The notes under the pieces: generated by a model
Database searches by the model: none
What the model was told of the DNA's origin: nothing
Seen by the model: only the letters and a program-made list of their open reading frames with translations
NCBI GenBank assembly: GCA_020744425.1
Contig: JAGMUV010000044.1
Span: 186,001 to 250,000, forward strand
DNA length: 64,000 nucleotides
Direction: 5' to 3'
Source of the DNA: Dactylonectria macrodidyma
Lineage: Eukaryota; Ascomycota; Sordariomycetes; Hypocreales; Nectriaceae
Made by a program: the position numbers and the translations under genes
In this document: positions 23,201-34,467 of the stretch, one piece after another
Position numbering within the stretch: position 1 is the first letter of the stretch
How the letters are laid out: each line of letters begins with the position of its first letter

Positions 23201-26200
23201 TCATTTAACGTCGCCGTACATTAGCTGCGCGAAGACCTCTCGCGACATTGTCGGCCGTGGTCTCGTTCCTACGTTGGGTTTCCTCATTGGCTGCCGCCTT
23301 GGCATCAAACCATGTTCTCCGGGATGTGTATTTAGCTCTGCCTGTCGTAACAACCCAACAACTTTGTCAAGACTGTCAGAGAAACTCATCTCGATCCCTC
23401 GCGTCTTGTCTAAGAAATCCGGCCCCGTGACGTCTAGTCCGCTCAGGTCTTCTTTGATCCGTGGATGTTCTTTCCGAATACGAGAGTCAATGGCTATGAA
23501 TTCCTCGAGTGTTATAAGGACAAGATCCAAGGGCGTCTCTCCCAGTGACGACAACTTCTGGCAGTCTGCACCAGCGTTGAGGAGGGCGCTGACGGCGTCG
23601 AAGTCGCCATAGTATGCGGCGCTATGCAGTGCCGTCCAGTCACCGGCGTCTGTGGCATCGAGAGAGTCTTTCTCACGTAGCCGGGGGCACCGTGCCAGAC
23701 ATCTCCTTACATGAGACGGTCGTTTTGAAGCCGTACAGACCGCATAGCTAAGGATGTTCATCTTAGATTCAAAACTTAGTGCGCAGTGAAGTCCCGCCCC
23801 GGCATCGAGGAGCATGCTCACGGCTTCAATCTGTCCAAAGCAGACGGCGCTAGTCATTGCACGCCCGCTTGTAAGACTAGCGCCTTTGCTGATGAGCAGA
23901 GCCAGCATTCCCAGAGAGCCTCTTTGCGCGGCAAAACACAAGGCATCGGTGTCCCTAGAGGCACTTGCTGCGTGAATGTCGATTTCCGGGCACTGTAGTA
24001 AGACTTGACCTGCTGGGGCGGCGTCAAAGAGTGCACAATGATGCAGAGCATTGAGTCCACTAGCCCCTGGGGCTTGGGCATTTACATCTTGAACAAGTGG
24101 AAGCAGTAGAGGTATCTTCCATCCCGAGAAGCGTCGGTGATCACAGCATATGACGGCCGAGATGACGATATTGCCATCGACTTCCACGCATCTGGCGCCA
24201 GGCAGTGCTCCGGCAGATAGAAGTTCTTCGAGAACATAGGGCTCCAGATCCATGTTCTTTACAGCCACAAAGAGGGGTGTTTGCTCATGAGAGTCGAGGG
24301 AGTTGATGTCTAGCCCTCGACTAGTAAGGAACTTAATCGTCTTCCGAAGTGCAGTCCGATAATGTTGACCGTGGGCCACGTATCTGGCAAAGGGGAGCAT
24401 GTGGTATCCAAGCATGTGCATCGGCGACAAGGACCAGTGAGAATCACCACCATACACCTCACTTCCATGATCAAGAAGCAACTCAACGATGTCTGGGTAA
24501 TGATAAGCCGACGCAATGTCCAAGGGGCTAAGGCTCGGATGGTGCTCTTGGTAACCGTCCTGGTGTGAAGTCCTCCGCCACTGGGTTCTCGTGTTAGCAT
24601 CAGCGCCGAGGGCTAGGAGCGCTCTCACTAAGCCCTGGTATCCCGCCGCAGTTGCCCAGTGAAGCGGGGTCCCTCGTAGCTCCAGACAACGGTGAGGGAG
24701 AAAAACAGACATTTCGGGTTGGAATGGGAGAAAGTATTGGATACTTTTCAGAAGATAATTCTTTTCTGGCTCGGTCGGAGCATACAGGAGAGCTTTCAGA
24801 AGGTCGACGGCCTCTTCGGGGCTGAACATGATCAACCAATGAAGAGGGTTTGGCTGGGTTGTCTTGATCGTGTAGAAATCTCTACACTGTGTCGCAAGAA
24901 GTTTTGCCGCGTCAAAATAGCCCTTTTTGCAGGCGTCTGCGAACGCCTCGGCTAGCTCAAAGGTCTTATATCTGCCCCGATTGACCAGAATAGACATAGC
25001 TTTGAATGATTGCACGCTGATAGGGCCAAAAGTCAAGAGCTGGCCACCTTCGTTGCTCCTGGTTTCAAGAATACCATCTAAAAAGATGTACGGGTTCGTA
25101 CATGTGGTGTGGTTTGCAACCTCAGTATTGTCGTGCTGTTCCTCACTCTCCGGCATGAGTGCGACCCTAAGTCGTCTATGAATTGCCTTGGCGACTTGAT
25201 TGTGTTGACTGGCTGCCTCAAGCAGACTCAGGGCCTCTAGACTGTCGGGAGCAACCCCATAACCGATCTGGTACATGATGGAAAGCTGCAAGTGAGCCTG
25301 GGCTTTCTTCTCTTCATCTGTTTCGGTCTCAATGGCGTGCTGGATGTAGTTGGCCGCTGCACACTGACTATCCCAAGGCGGCTGCCTAGATGAGGCGGCC
25401 TAAAAGTAGGTTAGTCTAGCCCTTTACCTTTTCCTTGCCCATCTGGTTCATCCCATAGTAACTTACCTTGAACATGTCTTCCGGCCCGTAGCAGTAACCC
25501 TGGGGTGCCAATGCTAAAGTTTCAATGCGCTTAGGCGCTGGCATTCTAACCACTTGGCGTGATGAATCGGCCGGAGTGTCCAGGGGTACTGCGCGAACCA
25601 GCGCAGATGAGCTTTTGTCCAAGCCCAGGAACCTAAAACCAGGGCTCTCTTCCGGCGTCAACTTTCTGATCATCTCGTATCGGGGGTTGAGGTATGGACT
25701 ACTGCCATTTGTAGGTAGAGTCTGAGGCAACACCTTGTGTGTCGAGCTACCCCCTAAAGGCAGGCCGCTTCTGTTTGTCAAGTCAGCCTAGAGTGGAATA
25801 GGATGAGAAAGGAGGAGCACGTACTTCAGGCCTTCTCCAAGGGCCTCCACAATCTGATGAATATTGCCTCGCTTCCAGATGCTGTCTTGTAGGCACAATG
25901 AGATCGTATTCCGCAAAGCCTGGAATGTTTCATCATCTGGTGGCGCGTCAATTGGATCAAGATGCTTCCGAAACTCGTTCAATGTTCCTTGCATTTGCAG
26001 GCGGGTTGGATTCGATGGTAACGATCTGACCGTCAACTCGGATCCTCCGCCATCAATTGTAGCTAAGCTGACCTGCCAGTGCTCAAAAAAATCGCTAGCC
26101 AGGCCTAGCAATGCGTTTTCTTTGCTGTAGAACGACCGTTCAAGAAACGCGATGCTTTGTTCCCCATTCTCAAGCCAGCTAGAGTCGATGAATGACTTGC

Positions 26201-27104
26201 CATACTTGGTTGTCTCCCACAAAAGAAGGCCAAATGAGTAGCAATCTGCGGCTTTGAATCGTGTGAATGCCGACATCAAGTCGGGACTCTTCTCATCTTG
26301 GTCACTGTCACGTAGTAGACCGCGTATCTCGGGAGCGTTGTACTTTGGAGTGCCAAGGTATCGTGCATGTTGAAGATTTATGTCGTCCTCGAATAAGGTG
26401 CATCCGAAATCAGCTACCTTTGCCAAGCAGCTGGGCTCATGTTCCTCCATCCTAGTCAGGGACCCAAAGACCAGGACGTTTTCTGGTTTGACATCTCCGT
26501 GGACAATATTGCAGTCGTGCAATGCACGGATGCCCATGGCGACATCACGAGCAAGCAGGCGTCTTTCCAGAACACTGTGGATCCTCATCTGAGAGAAGTG
26601 GGCTAGGGTCCCCATGTCGGAATAGCTCATAACCAAATAGGGCCACTTGCTACCCCCTGTATTAGGAGTCAATCCCCAAGCGACGGCTGAGATGATGTTG
26701 GGGTGAGATTGCAGCTTGGAATGTGTAAGCACGCGAACCTCGCGTTTGACACTCATCAGGCGTCTGCATTCATCAGCCGCAGGTTCTTCCATACTGTCAC
26801 TCTGGCGCCTCATAACGAGGCGTTTGACTGCAACAAAGTGAGGCTGGTCTCCGGCTGGTTTGCTGAAGACCTCCCTGGTCACCTCGAAGCTGCTTCCCCG
26901 GCCTAATTGACTGTCAAAGGACAGGAACTCGGGGATGACGTAGGGCAGGCCATTTCGCACTGTTGCTAGTATATCTTGTAGGAGATTGTCCGCTTCGAGT
27001 CCGGCCTTTGAATTAGTCCTACTTATTGCCGAGGATGTTGCTGGAGCATTATCTGTGGATCTCGAGTCCCAGATATGAGAGTTAGATTCTGTCTGCATTT
27101 TCAT
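23201..27104 (-). CDS. Protein kinase with Sel1-like and ankyrin repeats, 3 exons, 1260 aa
   Basis: Exons 27104-25825, 25770-25467 and 25399-23201 (minus) join in frame with introns of 54 and 67 nt (donors GTACGT and GTAAGT). The kinase domain has a full set of motifs: LGRGSSFEV near residue 68, VAVK with Lys94, VHGDVKPENV with Asp204 and Asn209, ADFG at 231-234 and NAPE at 256-259. The catalytic loop reads HGD rather than HRD, as in several fungal kinases of this type. A Sel1-like segment (IMYQIGYGVAPDSLEALSLL) follows, then about eight ankyrin repeats over roughly residues 750-1170 (TPLHWATAAGYQGLVRALL, SPLDIASAYHYPDIVELLL, TALHSAAYYGDFDAVSALL). It is likely an active Ser/Thr kinase recruited through its repeats. 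The start at 27104 is a true ATG. Confidence 0.88.
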
Positions 27105-27156
27105 TACTTAAAAGGGCCTGGATGTATGAAACTCTTGAGATGAGCCATTCTCCTTA

Positions 27157-27506
27157 TGTCACGACCTAGGCTGGGACAAGGCGGTCAGCAGCGGCAGTAC
27201 TATAGCGTCCCCACCTTTCTCAGCCTATCACCAATGGATTACCACCATAATCCCGCGACCCAGTGCCTTAGATTACTCAGATTACTTCTATAATCCTCGT
27301 AATTCCTTTCGGTAAATATACGCACTCATTCACCACCTCGAAGACAGATAGCTTAACAGCGATTAACGCACTTAGTTACATTAAATCTAATATTTTGCTT
27401 TTCCAGACTGTAACTTACATTACTTACTATGACGTTCTAATTTAAGATCATCTACGTTATGCCATAGACCTACCCTAGACCGTTTAATGTAAGCCCGACC
27501 GTCACA
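27157..27506 (+). repeat. Degenerate solo-LTR-like element, copy A (350 bp)
   Basis: Begins TGTCACGACC and ends GACCGTCACA, so it has the TG...CA ends expected of a retrotransposon LTR with a short imperfect terminal inversion. It matches copy B at 7831-8147 and, over its 3' part, copy C near 45950-46097. No internal retrotransposon coding sequence is adjacent. I see no 5-bp target duplication (CCTTA before, CCGGG after), so rearrangement or decay is likely. Confidence 0.6.
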
Positions 27507-27893
27507 CCGGGGATAGTGTTTCATAATATTGAGGTACTAAAATTGACCTCTGCTTGCAAATACATTGAAGGCAAGAGCCAAAGTTCGTGACTCCCTGCTG
27601 ACACTAGCATCCAAGCCTTACGAGAAGGAGATGTTAAATATTTAGCAGGAAACAAAGGCATAAGTGTGTAGCTGTGGGATGCACGAACATGTCAACATGT
27701 CCGATGCTGGTCAGGTTTTGTCGCATATTTGAATCAACGCACGAGAGTTTCTGTAAATAATTGAGATTTATATAATTGTAGCGATAGTGCTGTTACTCAG
27801 AGGTCCCTTTCTTGGTGTATAACTTATACCCCCCTTTCTGGGCCACTTCGGTACCATCGTTCCCTGGTATCCGGCCAACACCCACTCTCTGCC

Positions 27894-30800
27894 TCAGTTG
27901 GAGGATTTCTTAACCGCCTTGGGGCCCTTGAGATGAAGGTATCCCTCGATGGCAGTGTACGGATTAGGCTCGAGCCGCAGTTTTTGATCCACGGGGGCAA
28001 CCTCGAAGCGCTCGACCTGCACCGACTTGGGGAATGGCTCGTCGCCGACGACGTGCGGCTGGAGCCACTCCCACTGCGCGAGGCTGTTGGTCGGGAGCCT
28101 GACCTTGGATGGGCCCGGCTTCTCCTCCGTAGCCGGATCCTCGACATCACCGGCTGGGAGTTTGGCTTCGGCAGGCGGAACTACGGCGTCGGTCGGCATC
28201 ACCAGGTCCTTTGTAACGATCAGCGGCCCCATGTGGAAGAAGGCCGTCATGTTGCGGAACGCCTTTTGCCACATCCCTGGGGACAGCTTGAGCTCCCGTA
28301 CCGGCAGGATGCTGCTGTACCCGTGGACAGCTGTGAAGGGGTCGATGATGGCGCCAAAGACGTCAAGTTTCCGGCAGTGCCGTATCTCGAGCTCAGCTGG
28401 TCGGTCTTTGGTGGGGTCGAGGTAGTAGGGCTTGAATTCGGGGTAGTTTGTATGGTTGATTTTCTTTCTGGGATCCTTCTCGGGGTCCTGGTCATTGACG
28501 GGGGCCGTGTAGTAGGTGAACAGCGTCCCCAGCTTCAGGGCATCGCCGGGTTCCGGCTTCTCCATCGCATCGCCGGGTTCCGACTTCCCCTTCGCATCCC
28601 AGTAGCCGACGAGCCCATCGTAGGCCTTCTTCTCGTCGCCCAGCTTCACTTGGAACTTGTACAGATCTTCTTCGTGCGTCTGGCCTTCCTCGAAGGCCGG
28701 GTCCGGCAGGAGCCTCATGGGCATCTCGGGGTTCCCGAGCGACGCGTGGCTCGTGTACGCGTCGACGGCGAGCTCGATGGACCAGCCCATGTTGACCAGG
28801 GCGAGGGGCTGGCCGACGACGGCGCTCAAGAACTCGGAGAAGGCCCCCGGGGCGGGGAGCGAGTGCTTCATGGCCTCGGTGATCATGCGGATGAAGGCCA
28901 GGAGATAGTCCTTGTCCTTGAGCGTCTCGAGCAGCTTCTCCAGCTGCCGCAGCCCGTCGTCGGTTTTCGGGTCCAGGTCCGTCCGGTCGGGCATCCAGTT
29001 GGGAGACGCCATACTGCCCTCCGGGCCCCCGAACCTGACCTCCTGGTGGAACTTGCCGTCGCTGGCGAAGAACTGGAGCCCCTGGTTGGCGTAGTTGACC
29101 ATGATCCAGCCCCAGACGGGTTGGCTGGCCTGCTGAGCCGGCTGCCAGTAGGGCGCAGAATCTGGGTCGGTGTGTTTCTTCAACGTGACGAACTCGGCGT
29201 TGAGGCGTGCGAGCTGGTTGATCTGGGGAGGGATCTGGGCGAACTCGCTCCTCACCAGCGAAGCGTCGCCGCGGCCGGCCTGGGGACCCGGATCTGAGGC
29301 GGGCAGCCGCAGCAGCTGCTGGGCGCGCAGGTACTCGCTGGTGTAGAGCTTGGGCATCTCCTTCTTGCTGGCATCGGTGCGGGGCGACACGGCGTGGACA
29401 ACCTGGCCGAACTTGTCGATAATGTTGAGCTTGGAGATGCAGAACTGGCCGTGGGTGACGGGCTTGAAGGGATTCTCCCCGTCAGCCGTGAACGAGACAC
29501 CCGTGCCGTACGGCGTCACGTCCGTCTCCAGGCCCATGAGCACCAGGTCAGCCTCATCGAAGTCCCCGTGCCGGGCCGCGTCCTTGGCTCCGGGAATGGC
29601 TCGGGGCAGGTTGCCGCCGCCGCCGCCGCGGCGGTTCGGCTCGCGGTACGTTGGCTTCACGTGCGTCCCGCCCTGCCTGGTGATGAGGTGGTCGGTGAAG
29701 CCGGCCAGCGGGGCCGATAGTAGGTTCAGCTTGTCGATGTGAGACAGCACAAAGTCGCGATGGGACCGCAAGTCTTCGAGCATGTTGGCCGGCGTGTCGG
29801 CGAAGAGCTGTTCGACTTTGTGTTTGAGGGACGTGGTCGGCTGCGGCAGCATTAACACTCTGCCCGACAGCTTCCTTGAGTCTTTGACGTCACCTTCGGT
29901 GAGGGACTGCGTATCGATGCGGTATCGGACTTTGGCGCTCTCGGCTTCGGTGGTCGTCAACTTGCCATTATCCAGCCTCCAAAAGCGGAATGGGATGTGC
30001 ACAAAGTCCACCTCCCATTCGAGGTAGAGGGGAGCCCACGGCTGCGAGCCGTGCCACCTATCTCGCCAGCGAGGCTTGTCGGTTTCTTTTGGCTGATCGT
30101 CCTTGGGAGCGATAGCTCTGAGGTCAATGTCATTATAGAGAGGCCGTATCGCGGGTTTCTCAGGCTTGCCCTCCCGGTTTGTGTCAGAATCGAGGGCCAG
30201 AAACTCGGCCAAGAGCAGCCTCACGTCGGTTTGCCAGTTGTCGCCAAGCTTCGCGACGACATCGCCCAGATACTTGGGCAGATCTGGGGTAACGAGCTTG
30301 CCGTCCTTGATGGCCCCGATGATCTGATGGCGCAGTCTGACCTTGAGGGGATCGAGGAAGTCGACAGGCCAGCCCGACTGGACTCCAGCTACGAGGACTG
30401 TCGGGTCCCCAGCTTGGTGAAAGGGTTGCGAAGTGCCGGTCTGCAGCTTGTCGCGATCCAGCTTCACCTCGTCGAGCTCCTTCTCGATGGCCTTGATCTT
30501 GCGGTCCATGCCTCCGATGTGCTTCGTCATCTCTAGCCTCAACCTCTTGTACCGGGCGCTTGTGGTCAGGTCAGAGGCGTTGACGTCAGTGAGGAGCTTC
30601 CACCAGTGAGCAAACAGGTCCCATTGGCGGTTCTTCAGCGACCGCGACAGGGCGTCGATCTGGCGCTGCTTCTCGTTCAGGAGAGACAGGTTGCCCAGCT
30701 CGGCCTCGGTCGGCTCGTACGTGTCTCCCGGGCCGACCTGCTCGGCGTCGTTGCGGGGGGCCGAGAGGAAGTATCGCTTTCCGCCCTCCTGGCGCTGGAA

Positions 30801-32228
30801 GTTGAGGTTGCTCAGGACACTGGCGGCGCGGCGTTGCGGCTCGACGCCCTCGTCGCGGTCCAGCAGCAGGGTCTGCATCTTGAGCAGGTCCAACTCGAGC
30901 TCGTGGACGTCGCCGACCGACGACGTGCTGTGACCTGAGACGTAGGCCATGATGGCGTCCATAGGCGTCGTACCCACAGCGATGGGTGAGGAACCCATCA
31001 GGTGGGCGCACGCCTCGTCCGCGGGCACAGTGGAGGGTTTTCGCTCGGCGTGCCACTCGACGTCGTACATGGCGCCGTGGCAGACGGTCCTCGCGGCCGT
31101 CTTGTCCTTGCTCCAGGTGTCTGTCGGGGTTTCGCCGTCGGCCTCGAGGATCATGTTCAGCGAGCGGAGCTGCGACGGGCGAGCTGATGGATCGTCGGGC
31201 TTCTGATTTGCTGGAGGGACAAAGAGGTCTCGTAAGATGTCTGGTTGCCACCCGACGACGTAGTAGGAGGCGTTGACCGCCGTCAGACACTGCTCCTTGC
31301 CCTCTGCATCCCGGTACTCGAACCGGTCGAGCATGCTAAAGACGTTTCCGTTGTGCGGCTGGTAGTCGGCGAAGAGCTGGTTTGAGCTGTTGAATAAGTT
31401 GAGGCGCACTCGAGCCGTCTCGGTATTCTCGGACCACGTCTCGGCCGGGAAACGCTGGCCGATAAAGACTTCGGCTTGCGTCTGCATGTCGACGTCGACG
31501 CTGCCGTCGATGGTAGACTGCGGTGCGATGTAGGGCGACACGTCCGTCTGCACATCGACGGTCTCGTCCAACTCGTCGATGGACCTGCGGACGTCGCTCT
31601 CGACTACCCAGGCGCGGAACTCGGGCACGAGGTAGTCTTCGTTACTTCCGGGCACGAAGCCCTGGGCGCTTTTGGGTAGGATGGAGCCCCGGTCGATGCG
31701 GCGAACGACAAGCCAGCGCGGAGGCACGTCGTGATAGCTCGGCATGGTGGGGTCGTGGCCGGCCTCGGGCTTCTTGGACTTGTCGTACTCGCCGTCTTCG
31801 CCGGGGACGTCGGTGCCGGGCGGAAGACCGGACGGGGCCGTGTTCTCGGTCTCGGCGACGGCCGTGCGGTACGGCCGCGGGAGGGTCCAGTGGACGTAGA
31901 CGCCCTGCCGGTTGAGCCGGGGCAGGTTGGTGCCGAGGTCGGTGAAGCGCATGTTGGTCCCCGCGGGGGAGGCGGCGTGTAGGTCGACGTGGCGCAGGAC
32001 ATCATGGGACAGGAGGCGGTTCTCGTACTGCAGCAGCGCGTAGTCGGGCTGGGTTAGCGGTGCGACCTTGGCTTCGTCGTCGCCGCCGCTGCACACGGCC
32101 GCGTTGAAGACGAAGCATTCCACCTTGACGGGGAGCAGAAGGGAACTCATGGTGGCGGATGCAGCTGGGAATAGCACGCTGAGGAAGAGAACCTTTGGAG
32201 ATAGAGCTGCGAGGAGGAGACCGGTCAT
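27894..32228 (-). CDS. Giant protein of unknown function, 1444 aa (giant-gene cluster, member 1)
   Basis: One uninterrupted GC-rich frame. An ATG at 32228 gives an N-terminal hydrophobic 26-residue leader ending ASA-like; an in-frame ATG at 32150 (MSSLLLPVKVECFVFNA) could be the real start. Early segments include RLNRQGVYVHWTLPRPYR near residues 105-122 and PPRWLVVRRIDRG near 167-179. The middle has two helical coiled-coil stretches (QRQIDALSRSLKNRQ near 520, DRKIKAIEKELDEVKLDRDK near 573). The C-terminal part is rich in Pro, Trp and Phe, with several NMGWSIELAVDAY-like segments and a short EPGDAMEKPEPGDAL duplication. No transmembrane helix is apparent apart from the leader. I cannot name a family; the HWTLP and WLVVR features remind me of large unannotated bacterial proteins, which I cannot verify. 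It is the first of three giant genes at this locus. Confidence 0.82.
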   Translation of the reverse strand: MTGLLLAALSPKVLFLSVLFPAASATMSSLLLPVKVECFVFNAAVCSGGDDEAKVAPLTQPDYALLQYENRLLSHDVLRHVDLHAASPAGTNMRFTDLGTNLPRLNRQGVYVHWTLPRPYRTAVAETENTAPSGLPPGTDVPGEDGEYDKSKKPEAGHDPTMPSYHDVPPRWLVVRRIDRGSILPKSAQGFVPGSNEDYLVPEFRAWVVESDVRRSIDELDETVDVQTDVSPYIAPQSTIDGSVDVDMQTQAEVFIGQRFPAETWSENTETARVRLNLFNSSNQLFADYQPHNGNVFSMLDRFEYRDAEGKEQCLTAVNASYYVVGWQPDILRDLFVPPANQKPDDPSARPSQLRSLNMILEADGETPTDTWSKDKTAARTVCHGAMYDVEWHAERKPSTVPADEACAHLMGSSPIAVGTTPMDAIMAYVSGHSTSSVGDVHELELDLLKMQTLLLDRDEGVEPQRRAASVLSNLNFQRQEGGKRYFLSAPRNDAEQVGPGDTYEPTEAELGNLSLLNEKQRQIDALSRSLKNRQWDLFAHWWKLLTDVNASDLTTSARYKRLRLEMTKHIGGMDRKIKAIEKELDEVKLDRDKLQTGTSQPFHQAGDPTVLVAGVQSGWPVDFLDPLKVRLRHQIIGAIKDGKLVTPDLPKYLGDVVAKLGDNWQTDVRLLLAEFLALDSDTNREGKPEKPAIRPLYNDIDLRAIAPKDDQPKETDKPRWRDRWHGSQPWAPLYLEWEVDFVHIPFRFWRLDNGKLTTTEAESAKVRYRIDTQSLTEGDVKDSRKLSGRVLMLPQPTTSLKHKVEQLFADTPANMLEDLRSHRDFVLSHIDKLNLLSAPLAGFTDHLITRQGGTHVKPTYREPNRRGGGGGNLPRAIPGAKDAARHGDFDEADLVLMGLETDVTPYGTGVSFTADGENPFKPVTHGQFCISKLNIIDKFGQVVHAVSPRTDASKKEMPKLYTSEYLRAQQLLRLPASDPGPQAGRGDASLVRSEFAQIPPQINQLARLNAEFVTLKKHTDPDSAPYWQPAQQASQPVWGWIMVNYANQGLQFFASDGKFHQEVRFGGPEGSMASPNWMPDRTDLDPKTDDGLRQLEKLLETLKDKDYLLAFIRMITEAMKHSLPAPGAFSEFLSAVVGQPLALVNMGWSIELAVDAYTSHASLGNPEMPMRLLPDPAFEEGQTHEEDLYKFQVKLGDEKKAYDGLVGYWDAKGKSEPGDAMEKPEPGDALKLGTLFTYYTAPVNDQDPEKDPRKKINHTNYPEFKPYYLDPTKDRPAELEIRHCRKLDVFGAIIDPFTAVHGYSSILPVRELKLSPGMWQKAFRNMTAFFHMGPLIVTKDLVMPTDAVVPPAEAKLPAGDVEDPATEEKPGPSKVRLPTNSLAQWEWLQPHVVGDEPFPKSVQVERFEVAPVDQKLRLEPNPYTAIEGYLHLKGPKAVKKSSN

Positions 32229-32474
32229 AGGGGTGGGAGGGGGGGGGAAGAGGGTTTATATACCCATTTGCTATGACTTGAGAAGCTAACATATCACTCA
32301 AAACTACGCTCACTCGTACTGTACTTTGTTGTGTTCTGGTTCGTTCCGGCTCACTCATTGATAACTATACGCGGGTTCTGGTAGGATGTTCAAAACTGCC
32401 CTATACCTTTAGTTACAGGCTGCGGCGCCTCTTCAAATTCACCATCACCACTCCCTCTCGCCGCAAGTCCCCTC

Positions 32475-33560
32475 TTAGGCCGAGTTAATGATGGCATCCC
32501 AATCATCCGTGTAGATCTGGGGTTCGACGTCTTCTTCTGAATCGACAGAAAACACCAGCGTGTTCTGCAAGAAGGTGGTGTTGGGCGCGACGCTCAGATT
32601 CTCCTGTGTAGGGCTGCCCGCTCCCTCCAAAGTCGTTGGAATCCATTTGGTGGTGCCGCTGATGAGATGGGTGCGGGCCAGCAGGTTGTCGGCCTGGCGG
32701 ACATAGTACACTACCACGACCTCCTTTTCGCCGTGGATGAACGACGTGGCCGCCAGGGGCGTGCCGGCTCTGGCGTCGGCCGACACCTCAACGTCTGCGG
32801 GTTGAGCGTTAGTCTGAGGTCTCATCCTGACTCCTCGACCTGGGGCAATGGGTTTTGCTCACCTGTGTTGCCCGCCACATCTACAGCGTGAATGGATTTG
32901 AGATCCGTCTGGAAGAACACATAGCGCTTGTTGTTCTTGTGCGTGTAGGCCGAGGCCAGGTTGGTCAGGGCCGGCGGCGAGGTCTGCTTCAAGAGCTTCT
33001 GCGCCTTGTTGATGGGCTTGGTGCCCGAGTTGTCGGCAGCCTTCTCAGTGATGACGGGATCTCCGGTGCCGCTGGGCTGTTGAGCAATGTGTGCCGTGGA
33101 CCAGTTTAGATTGCAGTGGGAACTTACGTGAGGAAGTACAGCCAGGCCTTGTCCTTGCCGTTGCCGGTGCCCGTCAGGCGCGGGTAGGGGGTCTTGATGC
33201 TCAGAGACTGGATGACGGGGCTGAGGAGGGAGATGTAGTTGACCTCCTTGCCCTCGCCCTCCTTGACGGCCACGATGCCGTAGACTCGGATCTGTTTGCC
33301 CGCCTGTTAGCGAGCGGGAAAAGCCGGGACTCAAGCTGCTAGGTACTCACCCAGTCGCGCCATCTCAAGGCCGTGAGCCCGGTGCCGACCTTGACATTGC
33401 CTTTGGCGCTCTCTTCCTTCTCCGCCCAGAAGGTGCCCCAACCGTCCTCGCCGGCGGACCACTGACGCAGGCCAAGGTTGCCCTTGGTGCTGTTGTAGTA
33501 GACCAGCAAGCGGTCGTTCTTCACATTCAGAGGGTTCCAGATGAGAGCGTTGACGGCCAT
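32475..33560 (-). CDS. Lectin-like beta-propeller protein, 4 exons, 300 aa
   Basis: Exons 33560-33351, 33291-33128, 33071-32863 and 32794-32475 (minus) join in frame. The donors are GTGAGT, GTAAGT and GTGAGC, and CTAAC-type branches are visible in introns 1 and 3. The product is a chain of short repeated beta segments with YY, W and R at regular places: NDRLLVYYNS with LGLRQWS, DWIRVYGIVAV, KAWLYFLT, KRYVFFQTD, KEVVVVYYVRQADNLLART. Its size and pattern resemble fungal fucose-specific lectins of the Aleuria aurantia type, a six-bladed propeller. The canonical IRVYYQ motif is not well kept, so sugar specificity is uncertain. No signal peptide. The gene lies between two giant genes on the same strand, only 246 bp upstream of the 1444-aa gene. 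Confidence 0.62.
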
Positions 33561-34467
33561 GGCGTTGATTGTATTGTGCAGGTGAAGACTGTCTGTTGGG
33601 ATGGAGAGTAGCAGAATTCTGTGGAAAGATGGTTGATGATGGCTTATTCGGCTGTTCTCTGCGGCTCTTATATGCTGTTTCGAGAGCTATGTGCTTGCCA
33701 TTGCCACGATTCCAGCACGTCACGAAACCTCTTGGCTACGACAGAGCAAGACCCGCCTGGTTGCAAGTGGGGAGCTGAGCGATTGCAGCATGCAGCGGAT
33801 AGTTGCCGCCATGTCTCTGCCTCAGAGCGGTGACTCGTCGTTTTGCCAATATTCCACAATCGCTGCAACATTTCGATAGGCAAGGCGCCCGTTTCAGCAG
33901 TCTGCATCATGGGCGGCCCGTTCTAGATCGGCACGTCTGGGGCGTCAGCGGCCCGGATGAAGCTCTGCGGTGAGCTGTTGCGTGGATCTTGTGCGCGGGG
34001 TTCGATAGTGCGCTTGGCGTAGCTCTCGGTGGGGATGCATTGGAGGCCAAATTGTTCCTGAAATGTGATGGCTCACGACGAGGTGACGTGTAATTAGCTC
34101 TCAATGAGGTATGAAGTAGTGTTGCGAGAGCTCAAGGGGTGGCTGATAGTTCCCACGAGCTAACCTAGCTAGCTAGACTATTTACAGTCGTGTACCAGCC
34201 AGCCACTATTGACTATAACCGGGAACTAAGTTAGTCTAGGTTAGGGCCGTTAGGGCAGTCTTAGTTTTAACCTGTCTTGTCCTCGGAAACTAAACTAGTG
34301 GGCTCTACACGAACTATTTGCGGCATCCCGGCGCCAAAACGCCAATGCTTGCGTTAACCCGCCATGATACTATTCCCCATCGAGGGCAATACGAAACTAC
34401 CTACTGTGTACTTCGGACGCTGCGAAGTATGGACGAATTACAGACCAGCCTACGACTCGTGAGAAAC
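33561..34467. other. Spacer with a hairpin-forming inverted repeat
   Basis: No gene supported. It holds the lectin promoter and the 3' flank of the 1212-aa gene. At 34160-34180 CTAACCTAGCTAGCTAGACTA pairs with TAGTCTAGGTTAG at 34232-34244, leaving about 50 nt of loop. This may be a relic of a small inverted-repeat element. Confidence 0.5.

Noticed and set aside
27933..29297. 454-codon plus-strand frame opposite the 1444-aa gene
   Set aside because: High GC leaves the opposite strand open by chance; composition is Arg/Gly/Val-biased without motifs, while the minus frame is 1444 codons long and protein-like.
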